In this document: positions 34,689-43,317 of the stretch, piece after piece | How positions within the stretch are numbered: the stretch's first letter is position 1 | How the letters are laid out: every line of letters starts with the position of its first letter | NCBI GenBank assembly: GCA_017577575.1 | Contig: PKRG01000001.1 | Span: 372,001-436,000, forward strand | Length of the DNA stretch: 64,000 nt | Direction of reading: 5' to 3' | DNA from: Acidimicrobiia bacterium | GTDB taxonomy: Bacteria; Actinomycetota; Acidimicrobiia; Spongiisociales; ZC4RG35 | The notes under the pieces: generated by a model | What the model was told of the DNA's origin: nothing | Seen by the model: only the letters and a program-made list of their open reading frames with translations | Database searches by the model: none | Program-made: the position numbers and the translations under genes

Positions 34689-35837
34689 ATGCGCACCAAC
34701 CCCGCGCTCGACAGGGTCGGGGCCCACCCGATAGCCGGCCTCCAGCAGAAGGTGCGGCGACTGCGCGACGAAGGCGCCGACGTCATCGACTTCACGCTCG
34801 GCGACCCCCGCGAGCCGACCTGGGAGGAGATCCCCGAGCAGCTGCGCCGACACGTCCCCGCCGTCTCCCAGTACCCCACGACCAACGGCATCCCCGAACT
34901 GCGGCGGGCCATCGCCGGCTACGTGCGGCGCCGGTTCGGCGTGAGCGTGGACCCCGACACCCAGGTCATCCCGACATCGGGAGCCAAAGAGGCGATCTTC
35001 TCGACGGCGCTGGCCTTCGTCGACCGGGAGCGCGGCGACGCCGTCGGCTACCCCGATCCCGGATACCCGGTGTACGCCCGCGGCGCGGTGCTGGCGGGCG
35101 CCGAGGCGGTGCCGATCCCCGCCGGGGAGGGCTTCGTCACCACCGTCGAGTCGGTGCCGCCGTCGCTGTGGGGCCGCATGGCCATGCTGTGGATCTGCAC
35201 GCCCTCCAACCCGACCGGAGCGGTGATGTCGGAGACCGAGCTCGCCGGCCTGGTGGACGAGGCGCGCCGCCACGACGTCTTGGTGTGCAGCGACGAGTGC
35301 TACATCGACCTCCATGCCGAAGGAGCCGAGCCGCCGCCGTCGGTCCTCCAGGTCGCCGAAGGCGCCCGAGGCGTCCTCGCCTACTTCTCGCTGTCCAAGC
35401 GGTCCGGCATGACCGGCTACCGCTCGGGGGCGATCGTCGGCGACCCGGCCGCCATCGAGCGGCTCTACCGGCTGCGGACGTCCACCGGGACGGCGTCGCC
35501 GGAGTTCGTGCAATGGGCGGCGGTGACGGCGTGGGAGGACGACGCCCACGTGGCGGAGAGGCGACGGATCTTCGGGGAGAAGCGCCGAGTCATGCGCGAA
35601 GGGCTCGAAGCGGCCGGGCTGGAGGTCGTCGCGTCGGAGGCGGGGCTGTACCTGTGGGTGAAGGTGGACGACGACCTCGCGGCCGCCGACGCTCTCGCCG
35701 ACACCGGAGTGTTCGTGTCGCCCGGCCGCATCTTCGGCGACCGCGGCTTCGGATACCTCCGGCTCGCCCTGGTGCCCGACGTGGAGACGTGCCGGCGGGC
35801 GGTGGAAGTGATCCGCCGCGCCCTAGTTGGCGTGTAG
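34689..35837 (+). CDS. dapC: Succinyldiaminopimelate aminotransferase DapC-like
   Basis: Class I/II PLP aminotransferase of 382 residues. Seen: IDFTLGDPREPT, SQYPTTNGIPELRRAIAGY, PTSGAKEAIFSTAL, YPDPGYPVYARGAVLAGA, CTPSNPTGAVMS, VCSDECYIDLH, and the Schiff-base motif YFSLSKRSGMTGYRSGAIVG. The enzyme type is general, but the position next to dapD and dapE makes conversion of N-succinyl-2-amino-6-ketopimelate the likely role in lysine and peptidoglycan precursor synthesis. It converges with dapD; the two genes overlap by 15 bases. Confidence 0.88.
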   Translation: MRTNPALDRVGAHPIAGLQQKVRRLRDEGADVIDFTLGDPREPTWEEIPEQLRRHVPAVSQYPTTNGIPELRRAIAGYVRRRFGVSVDPDTQVIPTSGAKEAIFSTALAFVDRERGDAVGYPDPGYPVYARGAVLAGAEAVPIPAGEGFVTTVESVPPSLWGRMAMLWICTPSNPTGAVMSETELAGLVDEARRHDVLVCSDECYIDLHAEGAEPPPSVLQVAEGARGVLAYFSLSKRSGMTGYRSGAIVGDPAAIERLYRLRTSTGTASPEFVQWAAVTAWEDDAHVAERRRIFGEKRRVMREGLEAAGLEVVASEAGLYLWVKVDDDLAAADALADTGVFVSPGRIFGDRGFGYLRLALVPDVETCRRAVEVIRRALVGV

Positions 35838-36791
35838 CTCCTCGTTGAGGCCCGACCAGGTGCCTTTGGTGGGGAGGGCCTCCACCACGCCGGTGGTCGA
35901 GTTGCGGCGGAAAAGGAGCCCGCTGGCACCCGACAGCTCCCGGGCCTTGCGGCGGGTTCCGTCGGGGAGGGTGACGACGGTCCCGGCGGTGAGGTAGAGG
36001 CCGGCTTCGACGATGCAATCGTCTCCGAGCGAGATGCCCAGACCCGAGTTGGCGCCGAGCAGGCACCGCTTCCCGACGGAGATGATCTCGGTGCCGCCGC
36101 CGGAGAGGGTCCCCATGATCGAGGCGCCGCCGCCGATGTCGGTGCCGTCCCCGACGACCACTCCGGCAGAGATCCGTCCCTCGACCATCGACGCCCCCAG
36201 GGTGCCGGCGTTGAAGTTCACGAAGCCCTCGTGCATCACCGTCGTGCCCTCCGACAGGTAGGCGCCGAGTCGCACCCGGTCGGCGTCGGCGATGCGCACC
36301 CCGGTGGGCACCACGTAGTCGGTCATCCGGGGGAACTTGTCGACCGAGGTGACGTGCACGGGCCGGCCGGCGGCGAGGAGCCGGATGCGGGTCTCTTCGA
36401 AGTCCTCGATGGCGCACGGCCCCTGCGTCGTCCAGACGACGTTGTTCAACACCCCGAAGATGCCCTCCAGGCTGATCTGGTGGGGACGGACCAGGCGGTG
36501 CGAGAGGAGGTGGAGCCGCAGATAGGCGTCGTGGGGGTCGGCCGGAGGCTGTTCGAGATCCTCGATCGAGGTGGCCACCAGCACCCGATCGACCTTTCGG
36601 TCCGGGTCGGGCACGGCCAACGCGGCGAGCCGCTCCTCTCCGAACGAAGCGGCGGTGGCCGGGTCGATCCTCACCGTGCCCGGCGCCATCCCCTCGGATG
36701 CCCCCAGGCGAGGGCGGGGATAGAAGGTGTCGAGGACCTGTCCTCGGGCGTCGATCGTGGCGACACCGATGCCGCTGGCGCTCTCACTCAT
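35823..36791 (-). CDS. dapD: Tetrahydrodipicolinate N-succinyltransferase
   Basis: Trimeric left-handed beta-helix enzyme that succinylates tetrahydrodipicolinate. The 322-residue product is the longer actinobacterial form. Seen: the N-terminal mixed domain, then hexapeptide repeats VRIADADRVRLGAYLSEGTTVMHEGFVNFNAGTLGASMVEGRISAGVVVGDGTDIGGGASIMGTL. The MVEGRIS segment carries the catalytic Glu. It is divergent from dapE and convergent with dapC, so the three pathway genes are adjacent but on separate transcripts. Confidence 0.95.
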   Translation of the reverse strand: MSESASGIGVATIDARGQVLDTFYPRPRLGASEGMAPGTVRIDPATAASFGEERLAALAVPDPDRKVDRVLVATSIEDLEQPPADPHDAYLRLHLLSHRLVRPHQISLEGIFGVLNNVVWTTQGPCAIEDFEETRIRLLAAGRPVHVTSVDKFPRMTDYVVPTGVRIADADRVRLGAYLSEGTTVMHEGFVNFNAGTLGASMVEGRISAGVVVGDGTDIGGGASIMGTLSGGGTEIISVGKRCLLGANSGLGISLGDDCIVEAGLYLTAGTVVTLPDGTRRKARELSGASGLLFRRNSTTGVVEALPTKGTWSGLNEELHAN

Positions 36792-36800
36792 AGACCGCGG

Positions 36801-36826
36801 AGGCTACACGGCTGCGTCGTTAGGCT
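36801..36826. promoter_or_regulatory. Divergent promoters of dapD and dapE
   Basis: In the 42-base gap, TAGCCT on the reverse strand (36806-36801) lies nine bases before the dapD ATG and TAGGCT on the forward strand (36821-36826) lies seven bases before the dapE ATG. Confidence 0.45.
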
Positions 36827-36833
36827 GGCAACC

Positions 36834-37877
36834 ATGGACGCCCCCCTCGCCGACACCCTGGCCTGGCTCGTCGACATCCCCTCGCCGACCGGACAGGAAG
36901 ACGAGATCTGCCGGAGGATCTCCGAGCGTCTCGGCTCCTTGCCCCAGCAACGGGTGCGGGACTCGCTCGTGGTGGGGCGGCCCTCCGGGCGCCCTCTCGT
37001 GGTGCTGGCCGGCCACACCGACACCGTCCCACCGCAGGGCCAGGGGCCGGCCCGGATCGAGAATGGGCGTCTCTACGGCTTGGGGGCGTCGGACATGAAG
37101 GCGGGTCTCGCCGTCATGATCCACCTGCTGGAGGACCCCGAGGTCGCATCCGGCCCCTACGACGTGGTGGGGGTCTTCTACGCCGCCGAGGAAGGCCCAC
37201 ACGAGCACAACCAGCTGCGGGACGTCCTCGCCGCCGCCGACTGGCTCTCCGGCGCCGACTGCGCCATCGTGCTCGAGCCCACCGACGGGGAGATCCAGTA
37301 CGGCTGCAACGGGGTGATCAACGCCACCGTGCGTTTCCTCGGTCGGGCGGCGCACTCGGCGCGGCCCTGGTGGGGCGAGAACGCCATCACCAAGGCGGGG
37401 GAGTGGCTGGCCCGGCTGCACCGGGTCGAGCCCCGGTCCCACGTGATCGACGGCTTGGAGTACAGGCGCACAGTGGCGGTGACCCGGGCCGAGGGAGGGA
37501 TCGCCAACAACATCGTCCCGGCGGAGTTCACGGTCAACGTGAACATGAGGTTCACGCCCGACACGACCGTCGAAGAGGCGGTCGCCGAGCTGCGGGAGAT
37601 GTGCGCGGGCGCCGACGAATTCGAGGTCACCGACACCGCTCCGGCGGGAGCGGTGGCGGTGGACCACCCGCTGCTGTCCCGGTTGGAGGAATCCAGCGGC
37701 GCACCCCGCGCCGCCAAGCAGGGTTGGACCGACGTCGCCCGATTCACCGAGATCGGGGTGCCGGCGGTCAACTACGGGCCGGGAGAGGCCGCCCAGGCCC
37801 ACCAGGCGAACGAGTCGGTCGACCTCCGCCTGGTGAGCCAGGTCCACGCCAACCTGCGCCGGCTCCTCACCTCCTAG
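36834..37877 (+). CDS. dapE: Succinyl-diaminopimelate desuccinylase
   Basis: M20-family metallopeptidase of 347 residues that releases succinate to give LL-diaminopimelate. Seen: the first metal site VVLAGHTDTVPPQ, LYGLGASDMKAGLAVMI with the bridging Asp, YAAEEGPHEHNQLRD with the EE pair, RAAHSARPWWGENAI from the dimerisation domain, and a late His in GEAAQAHQANESVDL. This is the actinobacterial DapE subtype. The stop overlaps that of the sigma-factor partner gene in CTAG. Confidence 0.93.
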   Translation: MDAPLADTLAWLVDIPSPTGQEDEICRRISERLGSLPQQRVRDSLVVGRPSGRPLVVLAGHTDTVPPQGQGPARIENGRLYGLGASDMKAGLAVMIHLLEDPEVASGPYDVVGVFYAAEEGPHEHNQLRDVLAAADWLSGADCAIVLEPTDGEIQYGCNGVINATVRFLGRAAHSARPWWGENAITKAGEWLARLHRVEPRSHVIDGLEYRRTVAVTRAEGGIANNIVPAEFTVNVNMRFTPDTTVEEAVAELREMCAGADEFEVTDTAPAGAVAVDHPLLSRLEESSGAPRAAKQGWTDVARFTEIGVPAVNYGPGEAAQAHQANESVDLRLVSQVHANLRRLLTS

Positions 37878-39478
37878 TCCCCGGCGACGAAGAACCACCA
37901 GGTGCCGTCGTCGGCGATGCCGACCCGCCAGCCCAGGTACCCCTCGTACTGGCGCAGGTCCCCGACCGTTTCCGGCCCGAAGATCCGCTCCAGCTCCGCC
38001 CACGAGCCCTCGTCGCCCGGATCCAGGTGGGCGGCGGGCCATGCCCAGTAGCCCGCTTCGGTGTCCTGCGCCGGGGTGGTCGCCAGCACGCGGGCGAGGA
38101 TCTCCAGCGGGTCCTCGCCCTGGCGTCCCTCGGCGACCCAGAAGTCGACGGGGTCCGAGGCGTCGCCGAAGCTGAGCGTGGTCCCGTGCTCCCGGGCGAG
38201 CTCCGCCAGCCCTTCGTAGTCGCACGACGCCGCCAGCCGGGCGAGCTGGCGGCGAGTGGCGGCCACCGGCTCGGGCAGGTCCTGGGACGCCAGGTCGGCG
38301 TCGGTTGTCCGGCAGGGCAGGGCGGCGCTGTCACCGCCGAGCCCGGCGTCCATGCCGACGTCCATGGTGACGTACGGGACGGCCATTCCCTCCTCGGCCG
38401 GAGGGAGCGACCAGGTCTCTCCCGAAGCGGACACGAGCACCGTCTGGTCCGGTGTCTGCACCGCCCAACCGCCTTCTCCCGACCACAGGTTGAAGGCGCC
38501 GGCGGGCACCTGCCGCTGCCACAGGACCTCACCGGTGCGGACCGACCGTACGACCAGCTCGGTGCCCTGGAAAGGCAGGAAGGCCATCGTCGCCCCGTCC
38601 GCCGACAGGGCGGTCATCGTGGTCCGGGGGAAGCACTCGTCCGACAGCGGGGAATCGATCGGCCCTTCGGTGATGTGCTGGAAGGAGTGCTCACGACAGT
38701 CTCCCTCGCGCACCAGGTCGATGACCAGGCCTCCCGCGTCGACCCCGACGGACGCGCCCGGCCCGTGCTCGATCGTGCCGAGGTCCCGGGTCTCGCCCGA
38801 CTCGAGGTCGATGGCGGTCAACCGGCTCACACTCCCGTCGCCCGTCGGCGTGTCCGCCAGGTAATAGAACAGCGGCCGGCCGGCCTCGCCCACGCCGGTC
38901 CCGACGGGTACGAGGGTGGATCCGGGCGGGGGAGCCACGACCTGGCTCGGCTCCGTCGCCCCGGCCGCCAGACGCAGGACGGTCCCCTGCTCCCAGGGCA
39001 TGGGCGTGGTGGAGTGCTGGAAGAGGATCCCGCCCTGACGGTCGGGAGCGACCCAGCTGATGCCCGCGTAGGGGCCCGAATCTCCCAGCTCGACCAGAGT
39101 GTTCCCTTCCCGGTCCAGGACTGTGATGCCGTCCGGCCCTCCGACGATCACGCCGGCGGGCTCGGGGAGGGCCTCCGGTGTGGTGGTCGTCGCCTCGGTG
39201 GTGGTGTCCGGCGCCGGCGTCTCCGGTGTCGAGGACGTGTCGGGCGGGACGGAGGCAGTGGGGTCGGTGGCGACGGGCGGGCCGGACGGCTGGGTGTCGA
39301 GCACGCTCAGCACCCCGACGAAGAGCGCCACCACGGCTGCGGCGCCGAGGACCCGGGCGGTGCGGGCACGGATCTGACGGCGGCGACCCTCCGCCATCAC
39401 CTCTTCCAGGCGGTCCTCGGCCACCAGATGGGAAGTGGTCGCCTCCAGGTGGCTCCTGATGCGCTCCTCGGTGTTCAT
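37874..39478 (-). CDS. Membrane-anchored partner of the ECF sigma factor (putative anti-sigma protein)
   Basis: A 534-residue protein of unknown family. Residues 1-40 are charged and helical (MNTEERIRSHLEATTSHLVA), followed by a membrane helix at about 47-65 (ARVLGAAAVVALFVGVLSVL), a Thr/Pro-rich linker to about 105, and a large outer part with propeller-like repeats (GVIVGGPDGITVLDREGNTLVEL) and a C-terminal domain ending WWFFVAGD. Its ATG overlaps the sigma stop (ATGA), the usual sign of a sigma/anti-sigma pair. No HxxxCxxC zinc anti-sigma motif is present, so inhibition would use another interface. The anti-sigma role rests on topology and coupling. Confidence 0.65.
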   Translation of the reverse strand: MNTEERIRSHLEATTSHLVAEDRLEEVMAEGRRRQIRARTARVLGAAAVVALFVGVLSVLDTQPSGPPVATDPTASVPPDTSSTPETPAPDTTTEATTTTPEALPEPAGVIVGGPDGITVLDREGNTLVELGDSGPYAGISWVAPDRQGGILFQHSTTPMPWEQGTVLRLAAGATEPSQVVAPPPGSTLVPVGTGVGEAGRPLFYYLADTPTGDGSVSRLTAIDLESGETRDLGTIEHGPGASVGVDAGGLVIDLVREGDCREHSFQHITEGPIDSPLSDECFPRTTMTALSADGATMAFLPFQGTELVVRSVRTGEVLWQRQVPAGAFNLWSGEGGWAVQTPDQTVLVSASGETWSLPPAEEGMAVPYVTMDVGMDAGLGGDSAALPCRTTDADLASQDLPEPVAATRRQLARLAASCDYEGLAELAREHGTTLSFGDASDPVDFWVAEGRQGEDPLEILARVLATTPAQDTEAGYWAWPAAHLDPGDEGSWAELERIFGPETVGDLRQYEGYLGWRVGIADDGTWWFFVAGD

Positions 39479-39972
39479 CGTTTCGTCTCCAGCTTGTGGC
39501 GCAGCTCGTTCATCACCCGGTGCAGGCGGCTCTTCGCCGTTCCTACCGGGATGCCCAGAGCGGCGCCGATCTCTTCGTAGGACCAATCCATCAGGTGACG
39601 CAGGACGACCAACGTGCGCTCCTCCAGCGGAAGCTCGCGGAGGGCACGTTCCACGTCCGGGTCGGGAAGCGGCTGGTGGACGGGATTGTCAGGGGGGCGT
39701 TCGTCGAGGTACTCGCGGGTCTGCTTGCGCAGCCGGGACCGGGCCCAGTTCAGGCCCACCCGGTACACCCATCCTGGGGCGTTGTCGTAGGTCGAGACGG
39801 TCGACCACCGCTGGTACGCCCGCGTCATCGCCTCGTCCGCCGCCTCCCGGGCCAGTTCCACGTCCCCCAACGTGGCGGCCAGGGCGCGGAAGACGGGCTG
39901 GTGGTGCACCCGATAGAAGTCGGGAAACTGCCGCTGCCGCAGGCGCGTCGTGGCATGTCTCAAGGCGGTCAA
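39475..39972 (-). CDS. ECF-type RNA polymerase sigma factor (sigma-70 family)
   Basis: A 165-residue sigma factor with region 2 (FYRVHHQPVFRALAATLGDVELAREAADEAMTRAYQRW ... GWVYRVGLNWARSRLRK) and region 4 (ALRELPLEERTLVVLRHLMDWSYEEIGAALGIPVGTAKSRLHRVMNEL). It probably directs RNA polymerase to a small regulon in response to an envelope signal sensed by the downstream partner. AAAGGAGG precedes the TTG at 39972. The gap to the next gene (39973-40023) may hold its promoter; no clear self-recognition motif was found. Confidence 0.9.
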   Translation of the reverse strand: MTALRHATTRLRQRQFPDFYRVHHQPVFRALAATLGDVELAREAADEAMTRAYQRWSTVSTYDNAPGWVYRVGLNWARSRLRKQTREYLDERPPDNPVHQPLPDPDVERALRELPLEERTLVVLRHLMDWSYEEIGAALGIPVGTAKSRLHRVMNELRHKLETKR

Positions 39973-40023
39973 GTTCCTCCTTTGTCGCCCACAAACGCAG
40001 ATCCCCCCTCGAGCGTTCTGCGT

Positions 40024-41484
40024 TCAGGAGGGCGACATCGAGATGTGGTAGGTGCCGGTGCCGTCGGTCAGCCAGTGCGGCCAGACGACCAGGCCACCGC
40101 CCTCCAGTGGGTGGACGAACATCTCGCACGGCCGGAGGGCGGAGATGAGGATGCTGTGGTGGTCGTCGGCGAGTCGGAACCGATGTCCCGAAACCGCCAG
40201 CGGCTCGTCGGCGTCACGCCACGGGCCGCCGTCGACGCGCAGCCGGGGGGCGGCGAGCCGCAGCGGGAGCTCGGGGCCCATCCTCACCGTCTCCGTCGCC
40301 GGCGCCGTCAACTCGAGGGAGAGCTTCCGCCCGTCGAGGTCGAGACGCACGGAGCTCCCCGACTCCGACCCCAACAGGAGCTCGGCTCGACCCCGCCCCT
40401 GGCTCCTACCCTGCACGAACAGGGGCTCGGGGGCGGGCTCGGTGCCTTCCTCTCCCACGAGCCGCCGCAGCAGCACCGCCGGGACCGAAGGCTGCACGGC
40501 GGTGACCGGCCACGACCCGTCCTTGTCGTCCCAGAAGGCCAGCACGCCCTCCGCCGGGTCGACGACGAGGGCGGCGGAGGTCGTCTCCACGTAGACCTCG
40601 TCGACCCCGTCGGCGTCGAAGTCCACGTCCTTCACCTCCACCCAGCTCTCGCCGCGCTTGAGCGCCCGATCCAGCGCCACCGCGGTTTCGAGCAGGTCCG
40701 GTTCCGGATCGTCCGCCGCGGGGTCGAGGAGGTGCTCGCGGGATTGCAGACGCAGCAGCGCATCCGAGACGGGGCTCCTTCCCGGCTGGACGGAGGCGCG
40801 CAGCATCAACTTGCGGTAGAAACCCAGCCGGGAGGGATGGGGCACGGGCATGGAGAGACGGGGCGCCAGCCGTCCGCCCGGGCCGTGCTCGGAGAGGAAC
40901 CGGGTCACGGAGGTCACGTGCTTTCCGTGCTCCGACAGGAACTCCTCGAGGGCGTCGGGAGCCACCATCACCGCCGCCAGGCCCTCTCCATCCACGTCGG
41001 GGCGGTCCGCCGAGACGGGGACTCCCACCACGGCGGCGCCGGCTCGTTCGATCGGCCCCGGGGACGGCGCAGGCTCGGCCAGGAGCTCGGCGAAGAAGAA
41101 CACGAGATGGTGGCCGGCGTCCCTGGCCACCGAGACGAGGCCCGGCTCCCACTCCCCGTCGACCCACAACCCGCCCGGGGTGATCCCCGCCATCTCCATC
41201 GCCGTCCTCTCCCGGTCGAGCTGGAGACGCAATTCCTCGGGGCCGATCCCGGTCACCAGCGGATCCGAGAACCCGCCCGCCAGCCACAGGACCCGGTCGG
41301 CTTCGAGGCGGTCGAGGAGGGGACGGTCCTCCTGCGCGAGGTGGTCGATGGCGGCGCCCGGGAGGCGCAGCACCACCGAGGCGTGGTAGTGGCGGTCCAG
41401 GCACGCGGCGACCGCCGCCACGGTCCTCTCCCAAGCCTCAGGGCCGGAGGCGTGGGTCGCCACGACCACGGGAACCACGTGCAT
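40024..41484 (-). CDS. GH57/DUF1926-like protein, probably catalytically degenerate
   Basis: A 486-residue protein with the outline of GH57 4-alpha-glucanotransferases. The N-terminal barrel shows LWLAGGFSDPLVTGI (GH57 members have GGFYEPILP) and GLWVDGEWEPGL in place of the usual GxWLAERVWEP, which holds the catalytic Glu; one residue is lost and the Glu position reads Gly. The N-terminal HQP motif is also missing. From about residue 240 the sequence resembles the DUF1925/1926 C-terminal domains (ESWVEVKDVDFDADGVDEVYVE). It may be a carbohydrate-binding pseudo-enzyme. ATG 41484 lies seven bases after TACCGT, a leaderless pattern. Family match is from memory of motifs and needs a profile search. 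Confidence 0.6.
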   Translation of the reverse strand: MHVVPVVVATHASGPEAWERTVAAVAACLDRHYHASVVLRLPGAAIDHLAQEDRPLLDRLEADRVLWLAGGFSDPLVTGIGPEELRLQLDRERTAMEMAGITPGGLWVDGEWEPGLVSVARDAGHHLVFFFAELLAEPAPSPGPIERAGAAVVGVPVSADRPDVDGEGLAAVMVAPDALEEFLSEHGKHVTSVTRFLSEHGPGGRLAPRLSMPVPHPSRLGFYRKLMLRASVQPGRSPVSDALLRLQSREHLLDPAADDPEPDLLETAVALDRALKRGESWVEVKDVDFDADGVDEVYVETTSAALVVDPAEGVLAFWDDKDGSWPVTAVQPSVPAVLLRRLVGEEGTEPAPEPLFVQGRSQGRGRAELLLGSESGSSVRLDLDGRKLSLELTAPATETVRMGPELPLRLAAPRLRVDGGPWRDADEPLAVSGHRFRLADDHHSILISALRPCEMFVHPLEGGGLVVWPHWLTDGTGTYHISMSPS

Positions 41485-41491
41485 CGCTTGC

Positions 41492-41553
41492 ACGGTAGTG
41501 CTGGCCGTCGGCAACCATCCCCCGGCGGGCATGTGTGTGGGCGTCACTACAAT
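41492..41553. promoter_or_regulatory. Divergent leaderless promoters between the GH57-like gene and gatC
   Basis: TACCGT on the reverse strand (41497-41492) lies seven bases before ATG 41484. TACAAT on the forward strand (41548-41553) lies seven bases before the gatC ATG at 41561 and is the best -10 match in the region. Confidence 0.5.
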
Positions 41554-41560
41554 CCCGCCG

Positions 41561-41854
41561 ATGCCCGTCGACATCGACATCGCCCACGTGGCGCGCCTCG
41601 CCCGTCTGGCGCTGGACGACTCGGAGCTCGAGACCTACCGCCGTCAGCTGTCCCAGATCCTCGAGCACGCCGCCAAGGTGCAGTCCGTCGCCACCGACGA
41701 CACGGCGCCGACCACCCATCCGCTCGGGCTGACGAACGCGTTCCGGGCCGACGAGGTGCGACCCTCGCTCGACCGCGCCGAGGTGCTCTCGCAGGCCCCG
41801 GAGGCACGGGACGGGTACTTCGTGGTCCCGCCGGCGCTAGAGGTCGACGGGTGA
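41561..41854 (+). CDS. gatC: Asp-tRNA(Asn)/Glu-tRNA(Gln) amidotransferase subunit C
   Basis: Small 97-residue subunit that stabilises GatA and GatB in the tRNA-dependent amidotransferase. Seen: IDIAHVARLARLALDDSELETYRRQLSQILEHAAKV, and the C-terminal belt LRADEVRPSL-like and GYFVVPPAL segments. The stop overlaps the gatA GTG (GTGA), starting a coupled gatCAB operon. Confidence 0.94.
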   Translation: MPVDIDIAHVARLARLALDDSELETYRRQLSQILEHAAKVQSVATDDTAPTTHPLGLTNAFRADEVRPSLDRAEVLSQAPEARDGYFVVPPALEVDG

Positions 41855-43317
41855 GCCTCGCCGACCTCACCATCGTCGAGGCAAGCCGGCAGCTCGAGAC
41901 GGGGGACATCACCTCGGTCGAGCTGACCGAAGCCGTTCTGGAGCGGGCGACCATGACCGAGGCCCAGCTCCACTGCTATCTCACGATCGACAGGGAAGGC
42001 GCCCTGGAGAGCGCCGCCGCCTCCGACGCCCGCCGCAGCGAGGGCCGACCGCTGGGGCCCCTCGACGGGATCCCCGTGGCGCTGAAGGACAACATGTGCA
42101 CCCGCGGTGTCGAGACGACTGCCGCCTCCCAGATCCTCGCCGGATGGGTGCCGCCCTACGACGCCCACGTCGTCGAGCAGCTCCGGCGGGCCGGGGCGGT
42201 GATCGTGGGGAAGACGAACCTCGACGAGTTCGCCATGGGCTCGTCCACCGAGAACTCCGCCTACGGCCCCACCCGGAACCCGTGGGACACCGACCGGGTG
42301 CCCGGCGGGTCGTCGGGCGGCTCGGCGGCGGCGGTGGCGGCGGGGTCGGCGCTGGGGTCCCTCGGCTCCGACACCGGCGGGTCGATCCGCCAGCCGGCCG
42401 CCCTGTGCGGCGTCGTCGGCGTCAAGCCCACGTACGGCAGGGTCAGCCGATACGGGCTGATCGCATTCGCCTCCTCCCTCGACCAGATCGGCCCTCTGGC
42501 CCGCACGGTCGGCGACGCTCGCCTGCTGCTCGAGGCGATCTGGGGCCACGACCCCCGCGACGCCACCTCCTATCCGGGCGAGTACCCCTCGCTCGCCTCC
42601 GCCCTCGAGCGGGGAGTGGAAGGGATGAGGATCGGCGTGGTCGAGGAGCTCTCCGGCGAAGGCTTCGAGAAGGCGGTCGAAGCGACCGTCGCTTCTGCGC
42701 TCGAGTGGCTGGCCCGTGCCGGTGCCGAGATCGTGGAGGTGTCGATCCCCACCGTCGAGGTGGCGCTGTCGACCTACTACCTCATCGCCCCCGCCGAAGC
42801 GTCCGCCAACCTCGCCCGCTTCGACGGTGTCCGCTACGGGAACCGGGTGCCGGGCGACACCACCGAGGAGATGATGGCCCGCACCCGGGCGGCCGGGTTC
42901 GGCCCCGAGGTGAAGCGCCGGATCCTCTTGGGCACCTACGCCCTCTCCGCCGGCTACTACGACGCCTTCTACGGCAAGGCCCAGCAGGTGCGCACCAAGC
43001 TGATCCAGGAGTTCCGCTCCGCCTACGAGCGGGCCGACGTCCTCGTCTCCCCGACGAGCCCGACCGTCGCCTTCGAGCTTGGGGCGAGGGTCGAAGACCC
43101 CCTGGCGATGTACCTGTCCGACATCTGCACCCTGCCGTGCAACCTCACCGGCGACCCGGCCATGTCGATCCCCGTGGGAGTCGACGAGGCCGGGCTCCCG
43201 ATCGGCCTCCAGGTGATGGCCCCCTCGCTGGGCGAGGAGCAGATGTTCGCCGTCGCCGCCGAAGTCGAGCGGCTCGCCGGCTTCGACGCCCGACCGTCCC
43301 TGGGAGAGGCCCGATGA
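41851..43317 (+). CDS. gatA: Asp-tRNA(Asn)/Glu-tRNA(Gln) amidotransferase subunit A
   Basis: Amidase subunit of 488 residues that frees ammonia from glutamine. The Ser-cisSer-Lys triad is visible: Lys79 in PVALKDNMC, Ser154 in PGGSSGGSAAA, and Ser178 in GSDTGGSIRQPA, the nucleophile. The amidase signature runs through this region. Overlaps gatC by four bases and gatB by four bases (ATGA). Confidence 0.97.
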   Translation: MSLADLTIVEASRQLETGDITSVELTEAVLERATMTEAQLHCYLTIDREGALESAAASDARRSEGRPLGPLDGIPVALKDNMCTRGVETTAASQILAGWVPPYDAHVVEQLRRAGAVIVGKTNLDEFAMGSSTENSAYGPTRNPWDTDRVPGGSSGGSAAAVAAGSALGSLGSDTGGSIRQPAALCGVVGVKPTYGRVSRYGLIAFASSLDQIGPLARTVGDARLLLEAIWGHDPRDATSYPGEYPSLASALERGVEGMRIGVVEELSGEGFEKAVEATVASALEWLARAGAEIVEVSIPTVEVALSTYYLIAPAEASANLARFDGVRYGNRVPGDTTEEMMARTRAAGFGPEVKRRILLGTYALSAGYYDAFYGKAQQVRTKLIQEFRSAYERADVLVSPTSPTVAFELGARVEDPLAMYLSDICTLPCNLTGDPAMSIPVGVDEAGLPIGLQVMAPSLGEEQMFAVAAEVERLAGFDARPSLGEAR

